In this document: in pieces, positions 32,692 through 43,644 of the stretch
Position numbering within the stretch: the first letter of the stretch is position 1
How the letters are laid out: every line of letters starts with the position of its first letter
Assembly (NCBI RefSeq): GCF_002968015.1
Contig: NZ_PUIP01000007.1
Location: 248,001 to 312,000 of the forward strand
Direction: 5' to 3'
DNA: 64,000 nt
Source: Massilia phosphatilytica
GTDB lineage: Bacteria > Pseudomonadota > Gammaproteobacteria > Burkholderiales > Burkholderiaceae_D
Translations under genes and position numbers: made by a program
The notes under the pieces: generated by a model
Seen by the model: the letters and a program-made list of their open reading frames with translations, nothing else
Databases searched by the model: none
Told to the model about the DNA's origin: nothing

Positions 32692-34782
32692 TCATTGCCC
32701 CACAGGCAGCAAACGGACAGGCGAGACAGCAGCCTCCATCTCACCGAGACCCATCAGCAGCCAGTTCTCCCTTAAACTCTTCTCGAACTCATACGCCGGC
32801 AACGGCTTCCCATACAGATAGCCCTGCACTTCGTCGCACCCGGCCTGGCGCAGGAACTCCAGCTGTTCCAGCGTCTCCACGCCTTCCGCGATGACGCGGT
32901 GTCCCAGCTTGCGTCCCATGCCGATGATGGTGCTCGCGATGGCGCAATCGCTCGGGTCCAGCGGGATGCCGGTCGTGAACGAGCGGTCGATCTTCAGCGT
33001 GTCGATCGGGAAGCGCTTCAGGTACGACAGGCTCGAATAGCCCGTGCCGAAATCGTCCAGCGACAGCGCCACGCCCAGCGCGCTGATGCGGTCCATGATG
33101 GCGATCACGTGTTCGATGTCGTGCATCAGCGTGCTTTCCGTGATCTCCAGTTCCAGCCAGTGCGGGTCCAGGCGGTAGCGGCGCAGGGTTTCCGCGACGC
33201 GGCCCGGCAGCGATGGCGTGAATTCGCGCGCCGATACGTTCACGGCCAGGCGGAAGGGCGGCAGGCCGGCGCGTTGCCAGATCGCGGCCTGGGCGCAGGC
33301 CTGTTCCAGCACCCACTCGCCCACCTGCACGATCAGGCCCGTGCTTTCGGCCAGCGGGATGAATTCGATCGGCGGGACCATGCCGCGCACCGGATGCCTC
33401 CAGCGCACGAGGGCTTCGGCGCCCACCAGGCGGGTCGAGCCGATTTCGAATTTCGGCTGGTAGTGCAGGATCAGTTCGCCGTTGCCGAGGGCGTGGCGCA
33501 GGCCGGATTCGATCAGCATGCGCTGCTGCATGCCTTCGTTCATGTCGAGGCGGTAGAAGGCGACGCTGCGGTCCGGGTTTTCCGCGTGTTCCTTGGCGCG
33601 CTCCATCGCGATGTCGGCCATGCGCAGCAGCGTTTCCGCGTCCTGGCCGTCCTGCGGGTAGACGGAAATGCCGATGCTCGCGCCCACGCGCAGGTCGTGG
33701 CCCTGCACGAGGAACGGGGCTTCCAGCGCGCTCTGCAGCTTTTGCGCCACCGTCGTCGCTTCGAAGTGCTGGCGGATGTCGAACAGGCCGACGGCGAATT
33801 CGTCGCCGGACAAATGCGCCACAACGTCCTCATCGCGCAGCGCGTTGCGCAGGCGTTCGGCGACCTGGCGCAGCAGGTCGTCGCCAACCCGGCGGCCCAG
33901 GGTACCGTTGATCAGCTTGAAGCGGTTCAGGTCGAGGTACAGCACGCAGGCCGTCGCATCGTTGCGCTGGGCGACCATCAGGGCCTGGTCGACGAGGCGG
34001 CCGAACAGCGTGCGGTTCGGCAGGCCGGTCAGTTCCTGGTAGTAGGCCAGGTGATGGAGGCGTTCCTCGGCCAGCTTGCGTTCCGTGATATCGGTGAGAT
34101 AAGCGATCAGGCCGACCGGGCGGTCTTCCAGGTCGCACAGCGGCGACAGCGACAGGCTCGCCCAGAAGATCTCGCCCGATTTCTTCCGGCGCCGCACTTC
34201 CATCATGCGGCCGCCCTGCTCCGCGAAAGCGTCCTGGAAGTCCTGTTCCTCGTCCGCGTACAGGAACAGGATGTTGCGGCCGACGGCTTCCAGCGCCGTG
34301 TAGCCGAACAGGCGCTCGGCGCCCTTGTTCCAACTGGTGATGTAGCCCATCCGGTCCATCGTCAGCACGGATTCGTGGATCTGGTCGAGGATCTGCGACT
34401 GGTGCGCCAGTTGCGCTTCGACCTGGGCATAGGCGTGTGTCGTGCGCTGGGCCAGCGAATGCACCTGCATCAGCGTGCCGGTGAGGCCGGCCAGTGCTTC
34501 CAGCTGGCGCAGGTCTTCCACGCTGTAGGCGCGGCCGGCGACTTCGTAGCGGCCGAAGCAGACGCCGTCGGCGCGCACTTCCTGCAGCAGTGCGCCGTCC
34601 ACCATGGGCGGGTGCAGGACGCCTTCCGGGATGAATGCGCAATGCGGGCTCGCGAGCAGCGCGCCGGCGACCCGTCCCAGTTCGGTGCACAGGTCGTCGC
34701 CCCGGAGTTTCAATACGGCGTCGCAGACGGCAGCGCTGCCGCCCGCGAAATCGATTGGCGCAGCGGCTGGCATCTTAGACAT
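32692..34782 (-). CDS. PAS-GGDEF-EAL c-di-GMP signalling protein
   Basis: A 696-residue cytoplasmic protein. The N-terminal region has no clear fold; a PAS domain ([29 protein letters not shown]) is followed by GGDEF and EAL domains. The GGDEF motif reads SGDEF, with an intact RDED inhibitory site five residues before it. The EAL domain is complete ([40 protein letters not shown]). It may make or degrade c-di-GMP; degradation is better supported. It overlaps the upstream EAL/HDOD-type gene by 8 bases. Confidence 0.93.
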   Translation of the reverse strand: MSKMPAAAPIDFAGGSAAVCDAVLKLRGDDLCTELGRVAGALLASPHCAFIPEGVLHPPMVDGALLQEVRADGVCFGRYEVAGRAYSVEDLRQLEALAGLTGTLMQVHSLAQRTTHAYAQVEAQLAHQSQILDQIHESVLTMDRMGYITSWNKGAERLFGYTALEAVGRNILFLYADEEQDFQDAFAEQGGRMMEVRRRKKSGEIFWASLSLSPLCDLEDRPVGLIAYLTDITERKLAEERLHHLAYYQELTGLPNRTLFGRLVDQALMVAQRNDATACVLYLDLNRFKLINGTLGRRVGDDLLRQVAERLRNALRDEDVVAHLSGDEFAVGLFDIRQHFEATTVAQKLQSALEAPFLVQGHDLRVGASIGISVYPQDGQDAETLLRMADIAMERAKEHAENPDRSVAFYRLDMNEGMQQRMLIESGLRHALGNGELILHYQPKFEIGSTRLVGAEALVRWRHPVRGMVPPIEFIPLAESTGLIVQVGEWVLEQACAQAAIWQRAGLPPFRLAVNVSAREFTPSLPGRVAETLRRYRLDPHWLELEITESTLMHDIEHVIAIMDRISALGVALSLDDFGTGYSSLSYLKRFPIDTLKIDRSFTTGIPLDPSDCAIASTIIGMGRKLGHRVIAEGVETLEQLEFLRQAGCDEVQGYLYGKPLPAYEFEKSLRENWLLMGLGEMEAAVSPVRLLPVGQ

Positions 34783-35935
34783 TGCGAGCTACCTGGATGG
34801 CCCAGTGATAGGCGTGCAACTGGCTCTGCCACCAGTCCGGCCCGTCGACGCCCGCTTCCTCCAGCGTCCCGGGATCGGGCCGGCCCGCTTCGGCCAGCCG
34901 CAACCGTTGTCCCAGTTGTCCTTCGCGCCGGAGGAGCGCGGCTTCGACGTGGTCGGGCAGGTTCAGGTCCTGCACGATCTCGGCCATCGGCATCTGGAAC
35001 AGCCGGTCCAGCAGAGAAAACACGCCGGCCATGAAGGCGAGGTCCTGCTCGTCGCGGTCGCCGCCGTCGCGCTTGCACAGCGCTTCCAGCGCGGCGCCGC
35101 GCAGCGCGGCCACCGGCAGCATCAGGTTCGGCGGACTGTCCGGATGCTGGCGTGCGTACAGCAGCAGTTGCAGCCAGCGCTGCAACTGGCGCCGGCCCAG
35201 GCGGCTGATCGCCTGGCCGAAGCTCGTGATCTGCGTGCCGACCGAGAACGCGGCCGAGTTCACCAGTTTCAAAAGTTGGTAGGACAGCGCCGGATCCGCT
35301 TTCAGCTGCGCTTCAAGTTCGCGCGAGTCGGCGTCGCGCGCCAGCAGGGCCAGCATCGTCAGCATGCGCCGGCGCGACGTGCCGTCGTCGCCGTCAGCCA
35401 CGCCGCCTTGGAGCGCATAGTCGCCGCTGAACCAGGAAAAGCCCGCGTTCTCGCAGGCGCGGTACGTGGCCATGTCGTCGACGTGATACGCAAGGTGCGG
35501 TCCGAACAGCGCAGGCAGCGTGCCCGCGCGCGGCAGGTCCGTGCGGCCGTCGCGCGCGACGGTGCGCAGCGCGATCGGTGCGGCCACGTCTTCGGGCAGC
35601 GCGCCGTCGATCAGCACGCGGTAGCCGGTCATCTGCAGTTCCGCGAGGCGGCGCGCGGTGCCGTCCGTCGCCAGCGCGTTCGCACGGACGGCCAGCAGCA
35701 CGCGGTTGGCCGGCAGCACGTTCAGGACGGGAGGCGTGAGGACAGTCGCATCGTCCAGCAACACGATGCAGTCGAGGGGCGCGATGGCGGCCAGCAGGTC
35801 CGGCGTGCCGAACAGGCCTTGCAATGCGGGATCGTCGAGCCCTGCCCCTGGCGTCCCAAGCAAAAGAGCGACCCACTCGTTCTGCGCGTTGGCGACGGAG
35901 CGTACTTCAACCACCGGGAACGGGGCGCTGGACAT
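34775..35935 (-). CDS. HDOD domain protein (degenerate EAL-HDOD, YuxH type)
   Basis: A 386-residue protein. The N-terminal half looks like a decayed EAL domain with no EAL motif, and the C-terminal half is HDOD ([54 protein letters not shown]). Such proteins are non-enzymatic signalling modules. It is coupled by overlap to the GGDEF-EAL gene downstream, so they probably act in one pathway. Confidence 0.88.
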   Translation of the reverse strand: MSSAPFPVVEVRSVANAQNEWVALLLGTPGAGLDDPALQGLFGTPDLLAAIAPLDCIVLLDDATVLTPPVLNVLPANRVLLAVRANALATDGTARRLAELQMTGYRVLIDGALPEDVAAPIALRTVARDGRTDLPRAGTLPALFGPHLAYHVDDMATYRACENAGFSWFSGDYALQGGVADGDDGTSRRRMLTMLALLARDADSRELEAQLKADPALSYQLLKLVNSAAFSVGTQITSFGQAISRLGRRQLQRWLQLLLYARQHPDSPPNLMLPVAALRGAALEALCKRDGGDRDEQDLAFMAGVFSLLDRLFQMPMAEIVQDLNLPDHVEAALLRREGQLGQRLRLAEAGRPDPGTLEEAGVDGPDWWQSQLHAYHWAIQVARNV

Positions 35936-36034
35936 TAGCGAATATGCATTGATAGTAACCAGCTAATAGTAGAGCACGCCTTAGTGGAAAGCAACTGTTT
36001 CTGTTTCCTCTAGGACACGGTTTTACAGATATAT

Positions 36035-36670
36035 TTACGCGCCGTTACCGCCGACGCGGCCGTGCTGCACGGCGAACTTGATCAGCTCCGCCTGCCCTTC
36101 GATGCCGAGCTTGCGCTTGATGTTCAGGCGGTGCGTCTCGACGGTACGGACGGACAGGTCGAGCGCCTTCGCGATCTGCTTGTTCGACTCGCCGTTGGCG
36201 ATGTGGTACAGCACTTCCTGTTCGCGCGACGTCAGCTGGTTGTCCTGCGCGGCCGGGCGCGCGAGCTGGCGCGCGACGGCCGCGCTGTAGTAGATGCCGC
36301 CGGCCATGACGGTGTCGATGGCGAGGACGATGTCCTTGCCCGGCGCATCCTTCAGCACGTAGCCGCGCGCGCCCGCCTGGATGGCCTGGGTGACGTATTC
36401 GAGCTTGTCGTGCATGGAGAGAATCAGCACGGCGATGTCCGGATAATTTGCGTACAGGCGCGCGGTGGCTTCGATGCCGCTGCCGTCGCGCATGGTGATG
36501 TCCATCAGCACGAGGTCGATGCGCGTGCTGCCCGCGAGCGCCAGCGCCTCGGCGCCGGAATCCGCTTCGGCCACGACGCGGAAATGCGCGACCGCTTCCA
36601 GCCGCGCGCGCAGGCCGTCGCGCACGAGGGGGTGGTCGTCGACCAGCATGATGTGTACGGGGTCAGGCAT
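36035..36670 (-). CDS. NarL/LuxR-type response regulator
   Basis: A 211-residue response regulator. The receiver domain carries the acidic pair in LVDDHPLVRDGL, the phospho-Asp in DLVLMDITMRD, and Lys in GYVLKDAPG. The LuxR-type HTH is SREQEVLYHIANGESNKQIAKALDLSVRTVETHRLNIKRKLG. Its ATG follows the stop of the kinase gene directly. It is the natural partner of that kinase. Confidence 0.94.
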   Translation of the reverse strand: MPDPVHIMLVDDHPLVRDGLRARLEAVAHFRVVAEADSGAEALALAGSTRIDLVLMDITMRDGSGIEATARLYANYPDIAVLILSMHDKLEYVTQAIQAGARGYVLKDAPGKDIVLAIDTVMAGGIYYSAAVARQLARPAAQDNQLTSREQEVLYHIANGESNKQIAKALDLSVRTVETHRLNIKRKLGIEGQAELIKFAVQHGRVGGNGA

Positions 36671-38035
36671 TCAAGTCTCCAGTTCGACGCTCGCGCACAC
36701 GGTGGTGCCGGCCGCCGACGATGCGATGTCGAGGTGGCCGCCGATGGCGTCCAGCCGTTCCATCATGTTGCGCAGGCCGATGCCGCGCTGCGGGTGCGTG
36801 GCCACGCCCTCGGCGTCGAAGCCGGCGCCGTCGTCCGCGATGGTCAACAGCACACGGCCGCCGCCGGCATGCAGCGCCAGGTCGATGTGGTGCGCGCCCG
36901 CGTGTCGTTCGATGTTCGTCAGCGCTTCCTGGGCGATGCGGAACAGCACCGTGCCGACGGTCTGCGGCAGGTGTTCGGCATCGAGATCGCCCGTTGCCGC
37001 GAACGACACGGGCGTGCCGCTGTGCTGCGAGAATTCCTCGGCCAGATGGTCGAGCGCGGCCGCGAGTCCGAGGTCGTCCAGCAAGGTGGGACGCAGGTCG
37101 TGCGAGATGCGGCGCACCTCGCCCAGCACCTTGTTCAGTTCTTCCGCCGTGCGCTCGAAGCTGGCGTGCGCCTGGCGCTGCTGGTCCGGCGTGCCTTTCA
37201 TGCGGATGATGCCGGCCTCGATCTGCAGCTTGATCGATACGAGCCACTGGCTGATGCCGTCGTGCAGGTCGCGCGACAGGCGCGCCCGTTCCTGCTCCTG
37301 CGAATCGACGACGCGCTGGGCCAGGGCTTTCAGCTTCGTGTCGGCGACGCGCGATTCGCTGATGTTCAGCGCGAGGCCGGCGCCGCCGATGACGAGCGTG
37401 GCGAGGATGGCGAGGCCGGCGATCCACCACATCGTCGTCTCGATGTTGCGCGACTGCTGGGCGTCGACCTGGTCGAGTGCGGTCTGCACGTCGTCGAGGT
37501 ACAACCCGCTGCCCACGATCCAGCCCCATTGCGGGATCGGCACGACGTAGCCGAGCTTGGGCGCCGGCTTGTTCGTGGACGGCTTGACCCAGTTGTAGCG
37601 CACGAGTCCCCCGCCCTGCTTCGCGACGGCGACGATGTTCTGGATGGTCGGCGCGCCGAACTGGTCGTGCAGGTTCCACAGGTCGCGCCCGACCAGCTCC
37701 GGCTGGCGCGGATGCATCAGGTTGCGGCCGTCCATGTCGTAGACGAAGAAATAGCCGTCGTCGCCGAAGCTGAGCGATTGCAGGATCCGCTTGGCCTCCG
37801 CCAGCGTGGCCGGGTCGCTGCGGCCGGATGCCGTCAGGTGGGCGATCGAATGGGACGCCAGGTCGACGTAGTGCCGCAGCTCCGCCTGCTTGCTGGCCAG
37901 GTAGGCCTGCTGGATGGTCGTGTGCTGCTCGTGCGCGAGCGCGATCGCCTGCTGGCGGACGAACAGGGCGATCGCGCACAGCGCCACGATCAGCGGGGCG
38001 ATCGCGAGGAAGATGACCTTCTGCCGTAATTGCAT
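36671..38035 (-). CDS. Cache-domain sensor histidine kinase (HisKA_3)
   Basis: A 454-residue membrane kinase. Transmembrane helix (about 8-27), an extracytoplasmic Cache domain (GDDGYFFVYDMDGRNLMHPRQPELVGRDLWNLHD and WGWIVGSGLYLDDV), a second helix (about 188-210), then HisKA_3 with the phospho-His in RDLHDGISQWL and HATPase (ALTNIERHAGAHH, DDGAGFD). The ATG at 38035 was chosen because it begins the membrane helix; an earlier in-frame ATG adds an unlikely leader. The Cache domain probably binds a small metabolite. It is divergent from cstA, which makes the peptide or pyruvate transporter its likely target. Confidence 0.93.
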   Translation of the reverse strand: MQLRQKVIFLAIAPLIVALCAIALFVRQQAIALAHEQHTTIQQAYLASKQAELRHYVDLASHSIAHLTASGRSDPATLAEAKRILQSLSFGDDGYFFVYDMDGRNLMHPRQPELVGRDLWNLHDQFGAPTIQNIVAVAKQGGGLVRYNWVKPSTNKPAPKLGYVVPIPQWGWIVGSGLYLDDVQTALDQVDAQQSRNIETTMWWIAGLAILATLVIGGAGLALNISESRVADTKLKALAQRVVDSQEQERARLSRDLHDGISQWLVSIKLQIEAGIIRMKGTPDQQRQAHASFERTAEELNKVLGEVRRISHDLRPTLLDDLGLAAALDHLAEEFSQHSGTPVSFAATGDLDAEHLPQTVGTVLFRIAQEALTNIERHAGAHHIDLALHAGGGRVLLTIADDGAGFDAEGVATHPQRGIGLRNMMERLDAIGGHLDIASSAAGTTVCASVELET

Positions 38036-38111
38036 GCCGTGCGTGTCGAATAAGTCGTAACATTGGATTGTACGACTGATCAGCGTTGCGCGTGGGCACA
38101 GGGTGCCCACC

Positions 38112-38129
38112 CTACGTAGGACTACGTAG
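38112..38129. promoter_or_regulatory. Tandem palindromes, candidate operator upstream of cstA
   Basis: CTACGTAG occurs twice, separated by GA. Each is a perfect 8-bp palindrome. It lies between the divergent kinase and cstA genes, so the adjacent NarL-type regulator may bind it. Binding is inferred from position only. Confidence 0.5.
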
Positions 38130-38177
38130 AGCGCTGCGTAATCATGCGCTTGTGAGTCGCCGACCCGTGCAAGATAC

Positions 38178-38193
38178 TGGCAGGCACGCTGCT
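38178..38193 (+). promoter_or_regulatory. Possible sigma-54 promoter for cstA
   Basis: TGGCAGGCACGCTGCT matches the sigma-54 -24/-12 pattern (TGGCA at -24, TGC at -12, correct spacing) about 57 nt before the cstA ATG. NarL-type regulators lack the ATPase needed to activate sigma-54, so another activator would be required if this promoter is real. Confidence 0.4.
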
Positions 38194-38249
38194 CATCGTG
38201 TAAGCCGGCATCGACCGGTCGCGCAGCGCATCATATCGGAGGAGTCAAC

Positions 38250-40325
38250 ATGAAACGTCTAACAAGCCAGCTCGGATGGGCTGCGCTTTCGCTCGTGGGC
38301 GCCGTCTCGCTCGCCTACGTCGCCCTCAAGCGCGGCGAATCCATCAACGCGGTCTGGGTCGTCATGGCGGCCGTCTGCGTCTACCTGATCGCGTACCGCT
38401 TTTACAGCAAGTTCATCGCCGACAAGGTGATGGGCCTCGACCCGCGCCGGCAAACGCCGGCGTACAAGTACAACGACGGCCTCGACTTCGTGCCGACGAA
38501 CCGCTACGTGCTGTTCGGCCACCACTTCGCCGCGATCGCCGGCGCCGGTCCGCTCGTCGGCCCCGTGCTCGCCGCGCAGATGGGCTACCTGCCCGGCATG
38601 CTGTGGATCCTGGCCGGCGTCGTGTTCGCGGGCGCCGTGCAGGACTTCATGGTGCTGTTCATCTCGATGCGCCGCGACGGCCGCTCGCTCGGCGACCTGA
38701 TCAAGTCGGAAATGGGCGAGATCCCCGGCGTGATCGCCCTGTTCGGCACCTTCATGATCATGGTGATCATCCTGGCCGTGCTGGCGCTGATCGTCGTGAA
38801 GGCCCTGGCCGGCTCGCCGTGGGGTTCGTTCACCGTGATGGCGACGATCCCGATCGCGCTGTTCATGGGCATCTATTCGCGCTACATCCGCGTGGGCCGC
38901 ATCGGCGAAGTGTCGCTGATCGGCTTCGTGCTGCTGATCGGCGCCATCGTCGGCGGCCAGTACGTGCACGATTCCGCCGTCTGGGGTCCGATGTTCACCT
39001 TCACCGGCACCCAGCTGACCTGGATGCTGATCGGCTACGGCTTCGTGGCGTCGGTCATCCCGGTGTGGCTGTTGCTGGCGCCGCGCGACTACCTGTCGAC
39101 CTTCCTGAAGATCGGCACCATCGTCGGCCTCGCGCTGGGCATCGTGTTCGTCGCCCCGATGATGCAGATGCCGTCGATCACCCGCTTCATCGACGGCACC
39201 GGCCCGGCCTGGTCCGGTTCGCTGTTCCCGTTCCTGTTCATCACCATCGCGTGCGGCGCCGTGTCCGGCTTCCACGCGCTGATCTCGTCGGGCACCACGC
39301 CGAAGATGATCGAGAATGAGCAGCACGCCCGCTTCATCGGCTACGGCGGCATGCTGATGGAATCGTTCGTCGCCATCATGGCCCTCGTCGCCGCGTCGAC
39401 CATCGACCCGGGCGTCTACTTCGCGATGAACAGCCCCGCCGCCGTGATCGGCACGACCGCCCAGACGGCCGCCGCCGCGGTGTCCAACTGGGGCTTCGTG
39501 ATCACGCCGGACCAGCTGACGCAGATCGCCAAGGACGTCGGCGAGCACACCATCATCTCGCGCGCCGGCGGCGCCCCGACGCTGGCCGTCGGCATGGCCC
39601 ACATCCTGTCGAACGTCATCGGCGGCAAGGTCATGATGGCGTTCTGGTACCACTTCGCGATCCTGTTCGAAGCGCTGTTCATCCTGACCGCCGTCGACGC
39701 GGGCACGCGCGCCGGCCGCTTCATGCTGCAAGACCTGCTGGGTGCCTTCGTCCCGTCGTTCAAGCGCACGGAATCGCTGCCGGCGAACCTGATCGCCACG
39801 GGCCTGTGCGTCGCCGCCTGGGGCTATTTCCTGTACCAGGGCGTCGTCGATCCGCTGGGCGGCATCAACACGCTGTGGCCGCTGTTCGGCATCGCCAACC
39901 AGATGCTGGCCGGTATCGCGCTCACGCTGGGCACCGTCGTGCTGTTCAAGATGAAGCGCGGCCAGTACGCGTGGGTCTCGATCGTGCCGACGATCTGGCT
40001 GCTGATCTGCACGCTGTCGGCCGGCTGGCTGAAGATCTTCGACCCGAACGTCAAGGTCGGCTTCATGGCCCACGCGCACAAGTTCCAGGCCGCGCTCGAC
40101 CAGGGCCAGGTGCTGGCACCCGCCAAGTCGCTCGACCAGATGAGCCGCATCATCTTCAACGACTACGTCGACGCCACCCTGTGCGGCTTCTTCATGGTCG
40201 TCGTGATCGCGGTGCTGCTGTACGGCATCCGTACCGCGCTGGCGGCGCGCAAGAACGCCCGTCCGAGCGCCCAGGAGACGCCGTACGTCGCCGCGCCCGC
40301 CGCCTCGATGGCCGAGGTGCAGTGA
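38250..40325 (+). CDS. cstA: Carbon starvation protein A, CstA-family transporter
   Basis: A 691-residue inner-membrane transporter of the CstA family with about 16-18 hydrophobic helices, typical in length. Conserved stretches include [28 protein letters not shown] and [28 protein letters not shown]. In other bacteria these carriers take up peptides or pyruvate under carbon limitation. AGGAG precedes the ATG. The stop overlaps the ybdD start, so both are co-expressed. Confidence 0.96.
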   Translation: MKRLTSQLGWAALSLVGAVSLAYVALKRGESINAVWVVMAAVCVYLIAYRFYSKFIADKVMGLDPRRQTPAYKYNDGLDFVPTNRYVLFGHHFAAIAGAGPLVGPVLAAQMGYLPGMLWILAGVVFAGAVQDFMVLFISMRRDGRSLGDLIKSEMGEIPGVIALFGTFMIMVIILAVLALIVVKALAGSPWGSFTVMATIPIALFMGIYSRYIRVGRIGEVSLIGFVLLIGAIVGGQYVHDSAVWGPMFTFTGTQLTWMLIGYGFVASVIPVWLLLAPRDYLSTFLKIGTIVGLALGIVFVAPMMQMPSITRFIDGTGPAWSGSLFPFLFITIACGAVSGFHALISSGTTPKMIENEQHARFIGYGGMLMESFVAIMALVAASTIDPGVYFAMNSPAAVIGTTAQTAAAAVSNWGFVITPDQLTQIAKDVGEHTIISRAGGAPTLAVGMAHILSNVIGGKVMMAFWYHFAILFEALFILTAVDAGTRAGRFMLQDLLGAFVPSFKRTESLPANLIATGLCVAAWGYFLYQGVVDPLGGINTLWPLFGIANQMLAGIALTLGTVVLFKMKRGQYAWVSIVPTIWLLICTLSAGWLKIFDPNVKVGFMAHAHKFQAALDQGQVLAPAKSLDQMSRIIFNDYVDATLCGFFMVVVIAVLLYGIRTALAARKNARPSAQETPYVAAPAASMAEVQ

Positions 40326-40522
40326 TGCTCGGCGCGCTGGCACAGGCAGGCCGCTACCTCGGGCAAAGCATGCGCCTGATGGTGGGCCTGCCGGAATACG
40401 ACACCTATGTGGCGCACATGGAGAAGACCCATCCGGACCAGCCGGTCATGAGCTACGAGGAGTTCTTCCGCGAGCGCCAGCAGGCCCGCTACGGCAACGG
40501 CAAGCGCGGCGGATGTTGCTGA
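40325..40522 (+). CDS. ybdD: YbdD/YjiX small protein
   Basis: A 65-residue protein of the YbdD/YjiX family ([41 protein letters not shown], then a Cys-Cys end). Such proteins always accompany CstA-type carriers and are needed for uptake. The ATG shares one base with the cstA stop (TGATG). Confidence 0.93.
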   Translation: MLGALAQAGRYLGQSMRLMVGLPEYDTYVAHMEKTHPDQPVMSYEEFFRERQQARYGNGKRGGCC

Positions 40523-40554
40523 GCTTGCCCGTCTGACGTAGGGCCGACACCGAA

Positions 40555-40590
40555 GCGCCGTTCCCGATACCGTCGGGAACGGCGCCTTTA
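40555..40590 (+). terminator. Terminator after cstA-ybdD
   Basis: A perfect 13-bp stem (40555-40567 with 40573-40585) with a 5-nt loop, followed by CTTTAA. It ends the cstA-ybdD operon. Confidence 0.75.
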
Positions 40591-40805
40591 ACATTCCGGA
40601 ACGCCGACGACACATTTCGCGTGTCGGCGCACCCTTCCGCTTTCCCTTCTTCCTCGCAGTGGCCCTCCCCCTGCACTTTGCGCCAGCACAAACGGCGCCC
40701 CATATCCCTCACCTATAGTCAGTTCCTGCAAGAATTTGCTTTCTTGCATGGTGAACCTGCGCGACAGGTTCGTTCGCAGCGCCGACCGCCGGATCCGCCC
40801 AACCC

Positions 40806-43643
40806 ATGCAGACTCTCGAGCGCTCAAGCCTCAACCGAAAACTGACGTCGATGTGCCTGCAGGCCGCGGCCAGCGCGCTGCTCGTCGTGTACGTCGCCTT
40901 CGCCATGGCGACCGTGACCGGCCAGCGCCGCGCGGAACGGCAGGAACTGGAGGCCCTGGCCGCCGTGCTCGCGCAGGGCGGTCTCGACGCCGTGCAGTTC
41001 AACGACCGCCGCCTCGCCACGCAGCTGCTGGCCGCGCTGGAAGCGCGCCGGGGCCTCGCCTCCGCCGTCCTGTACGACCGCAAGGGGCAACCGTTCGCCG
41101 CGTGGCACGCGCCCGGCCGTGACGCCGCCGGCCCGGTCGAGGCGCTCGGCGGACTCGATACCGAAACGGTCGCCGCGGCCGCCCAGGCCGGCAGCCGCCC
41201 CTGGCTGCCCGTGCTGCGCGTCTACCGCGTGCTCGGCGCGCCGCTGGACGCCGAAGGGCGCGCGCTGCCGCCCGTGGGCGCCGTGATGATCGAGAGCGAC
41301 CTCGTGCCCCTGTGGCTGGACATCACGCGCGCGCTGGGCGTGATGGCCGCCGCGCTGGCCGCCGCGCTGCTGACGGCATTCGTGCTGGTGCGGCGGCTGC
41401 GGCGCAGCATCAGCGACCCGATCGGCAAGTTGATCAACGCGGCGCAGAAGGTGTCCGCCAGCCAGAACTACACGCTGCGCATCGCCCACAACCGCAACGA
41501 CGAACTCGGCGTCCTGATCGACAGCTTCAACAACATGCTCGCGCAGATCGAAGGCCGCGGCGCCGCGCTCACGCACCACCGCGACGAACTGGAACGCCAG
41601 GTCGGCGTGCGCACCGAGCAGCTGGAAAAGGCGAAGAACGCGGCCGAAGCGGCGAGCCACGCGAAAAGCGCCTTCCTCGCCACGATGAGCCACGAGATCC
41701 GCACCCCGATGAACGGCGTGCTCGGGATGACGGAAATGCTGCTGGGGACCGAGCTCACCGAAACGCAGCGCAACTACACGCGGCTGGTCAAACAGTCGGG
41801 CGAGCACCTGCTGGTCATCATCAACGACATCCTCGACTTTTCCAAGATCGAGGCCGGCAAGCTGACCGTCGAGTACATCAATTTCAATTTGTGGGACCTG
41901 CTGGACGACATCCACACGGTCTACACGCCGCAGGCCGAGGCCAAGAACATCCTGCTCCACTTCGACATCGCCAACGACATCCCCGTCGCCATCTGTGGCG
42001 ACCCGAACCGGCTGCGCCAGATCATGGCGAACCTGCTGGGCAACGCTGTCAAGTTCACGGACCAGGGCCGCATCCTCGCCAAGGTGCGCATCGCGAGCGA
42101 AGACAACCAGGCCGTGATGCTGCGCTTCGAAGTGCACGACACGGGCATCGGCATCTCGCGCGAGGCGCGCAGCCGCATCTTCGAAGCGTTCTCGCAGGCC
42201 GACGATTCCACCACCCGCAAATATGGCGGCACGGGCCTGGGGCTCGCGATTTCCAAGCAACTCGTGGAACTGATGGGCGGTTCGATCGGCGTCGACAATG
42301 CGTTGACGCAGGGGTCCGTGTTCTGGTTCACGGTCGCCTTCGACAAGCGCCGCGTCGACCCGGATGCGCCGGGCGACCACCAGCACACGATCGACGGCCT
42401 GCGCGTGCTCCTCGTCGACGAGCGGGAGACGAGCCGCGTGGGTCTCGAACGCCATCTGGCGACGTGGCACGTCGAATGCGACGCGGCGGAAAGCGCGGAC
42501 GAAGCGCTGGAACGCCTGGACGACGCGGCGCGCGCCGGCCAGCCGTACGACGCCGCGATCCTCGACATGGAGCTGTCCCACACGAGCGGCCTGCTGCTGG
42601 CCGCGCAGATCAAGTCCGGCGCGGCCACGCGCCCAACGCGGCTCGTGCTGATCAGCCCCGAACGGCTGGCCGCGGACCCGGTGCAACGGCGCGAGGCCGG
42701 CGTCGCCTACCAGCTCATCAAGCCCGCGCGCGCGGCCGATCTGTTCGCCTGCCTGGCGACGCCGCCGCGCGGCCAGGTGGCACCGGCGCCGCGATTCATG
42801 CCGCCGCGCCGCCTGCAACTGGACGCGAACCGCCCGCGCACGCGGCGCGTGCTGCTGGCCGAGGACAATCCGGTGAATGTCGAAGTGGCACGCGCGATGC
42901 TGGAAAGCCTCGACCTGCAGGTGGATTGCGCGCGCAACGGCGAAGATGCGCTGCAGGCAGTGCGCACGAACCCATATGACGCCGTGCTGATGGATTGCCA
43001 GATGCCCGTGATGGACGGCTTTGCCGCGACGGCCGCGATCCGGCGCGAGGAACGCGAGGCGGGGCGCGGCCGCGTGCTGCCCATCATCGCGATCACGGCC
43101 AACGCGCTGCAGGGCGACCGCGAAGCGTGCCTCGCGGCCGGCATGGACGACTACCTGTCGAAGCCGTTCAGCCAGCAGGAAATCGCGGCCGTGATCGGAC
43201 GCTGGATGGCGCTGCCGCTCGCCGCCACCGTGCACCACGACGACGAGCCGCCGCGGCTCCCGTCCGCATCCGTCGAAGTGATCCAGCGCGACGTCATCAA
43301 CCGCGTGGCCCTGGACAAGATCCGTGCCCTGTCGCGCGACCGTGGCGATGCCCTCGTGCAGAAGGTCATCGCCGCCTACGTCGACGACACGCCGCAGCAG
43401 CTGCGCACGCTGCGCTCCGCCATCGACGGCCTCGACGCGGACAACGTGCGCCGCATCGCGCACACGCTGAAGTCGGCCAGCGCCAACGTCGGCGCCGAGG
43501 CCCTCGCCGCCCTGTGCAAGGAAATGGAGCACCTGGGCCGCGCCGACACCACCGAAGGCGCGGACGCGATCCTGACCGACATGGAACAGGAGTTCCAGGC
43601 CGTCCGGCATTCGCTCACCGCCATCCTCGAAAAGGAAACCTGA
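40806..43643 (+). CDS. BarA-like hybrid sensor histidine kinase
   Basis: A 945-residue membrane kinase. Transmembrane helix (about 18-35), periplasmic sensor region, second helix (about 177-197), HAMP ([28 protein letters not shown]), a coiled linker, HisKA ([19 protein letters not shown]) and HATPase ([30 protein letters not shown]). Two receiver domains follow (first [10 protein letters not shown]..., second [12 protein letters not shown]... with [12 protein letters not shown]), and a C-terminal Hpt domain ([12 protein letters not shown]). A 7-bp hairpin (40753-40759 with 40765-40771) lies in the leader. The next gene starts 1 nt after its stop and encodes a receiver-GGDEF-EAL protein, so the phosphorelay probably controls c-di-GMP. 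Confidence 0.94.
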   Translation: MQTLERSSLNRKLTSMCLQAAASALLVVYVAFAMATVTGQRRAERQELEALAAVLAQGGLDAVQFNDRRLATQLLAALEARRGLASAVLYDRKGQPFAAWHAPGRDAAGPVEALGGLDTETVAAAAQAGSRPWLPVLRVYRVLGAPLDAEGRALPPVGAVMIESDLVPLWLDITRALGVMAAALAAALLTAFVLVRRLRRSISDPIGKLINAAQKVSASQNYTLRIAHNRNDELGVLIDSFNNMLAQIEGRGAALTHHRDELERQVGVRTEQLEKAKNAAEAASHAKSAFLATMSHEIRTPMNGVLGMTEMLLGTELTETQRNYTRLVKQSGEHLLVIINDILDFSKIEAGKLTVEYINFNLWDLLDDIHTVYTPQAEAKNILLHFDIANDIPVAICGDPNRLRQIMANLLGNAVKFTDQGRILAKVRIASEDNQAVMLRFEVHDTGIGISREARSRIFEAFSQADDSTTRKYGGTGLGLAISKQLVELMGGSIGVDNALTQGSVFWFTVAFDKRRVDPDAPGDHQHTIDGLRVLLVDERETSRVGLERHLATWHVECDAAESADEALERLDDAARAGQPYDAAILDMELSHTSGLLLAAQIKSGAATRPTRLVLISPERLAADPVQRREAGVAYQLIKPARAADLFACLATPPRGQVAPAPRFMPPRRLQLDANRPRTRRVLLAEDNPVNVEVARAMLESLDLQVDCARNGEDALQAVRTNPYDAVLMDCQMPVMDGFAATAAIRREEREAGRGRVLPIIAITANALQGDREACLAAGMDDYLSKPFSQQEIAAVIGRWMALPLAATVHHDDEPPRLPSASVEVIQRDVINRVALDKIRALSRDRGDALVQKVIAAYVDDTPQQLRTLRSAIDGLDADNVRRIAHTLKSASANVGAEALAALCKEMEHLGRADTTEGADAILTDMEQEFQAVRHSLTAILEKET

Positions 43644-43644
43644 C

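Noticed and set aside
38259..40343. Long minus-strand frame opposite cstA
   Set aside because: Arg/Asp/His-rich shadow of a well-defined membrane transporter.
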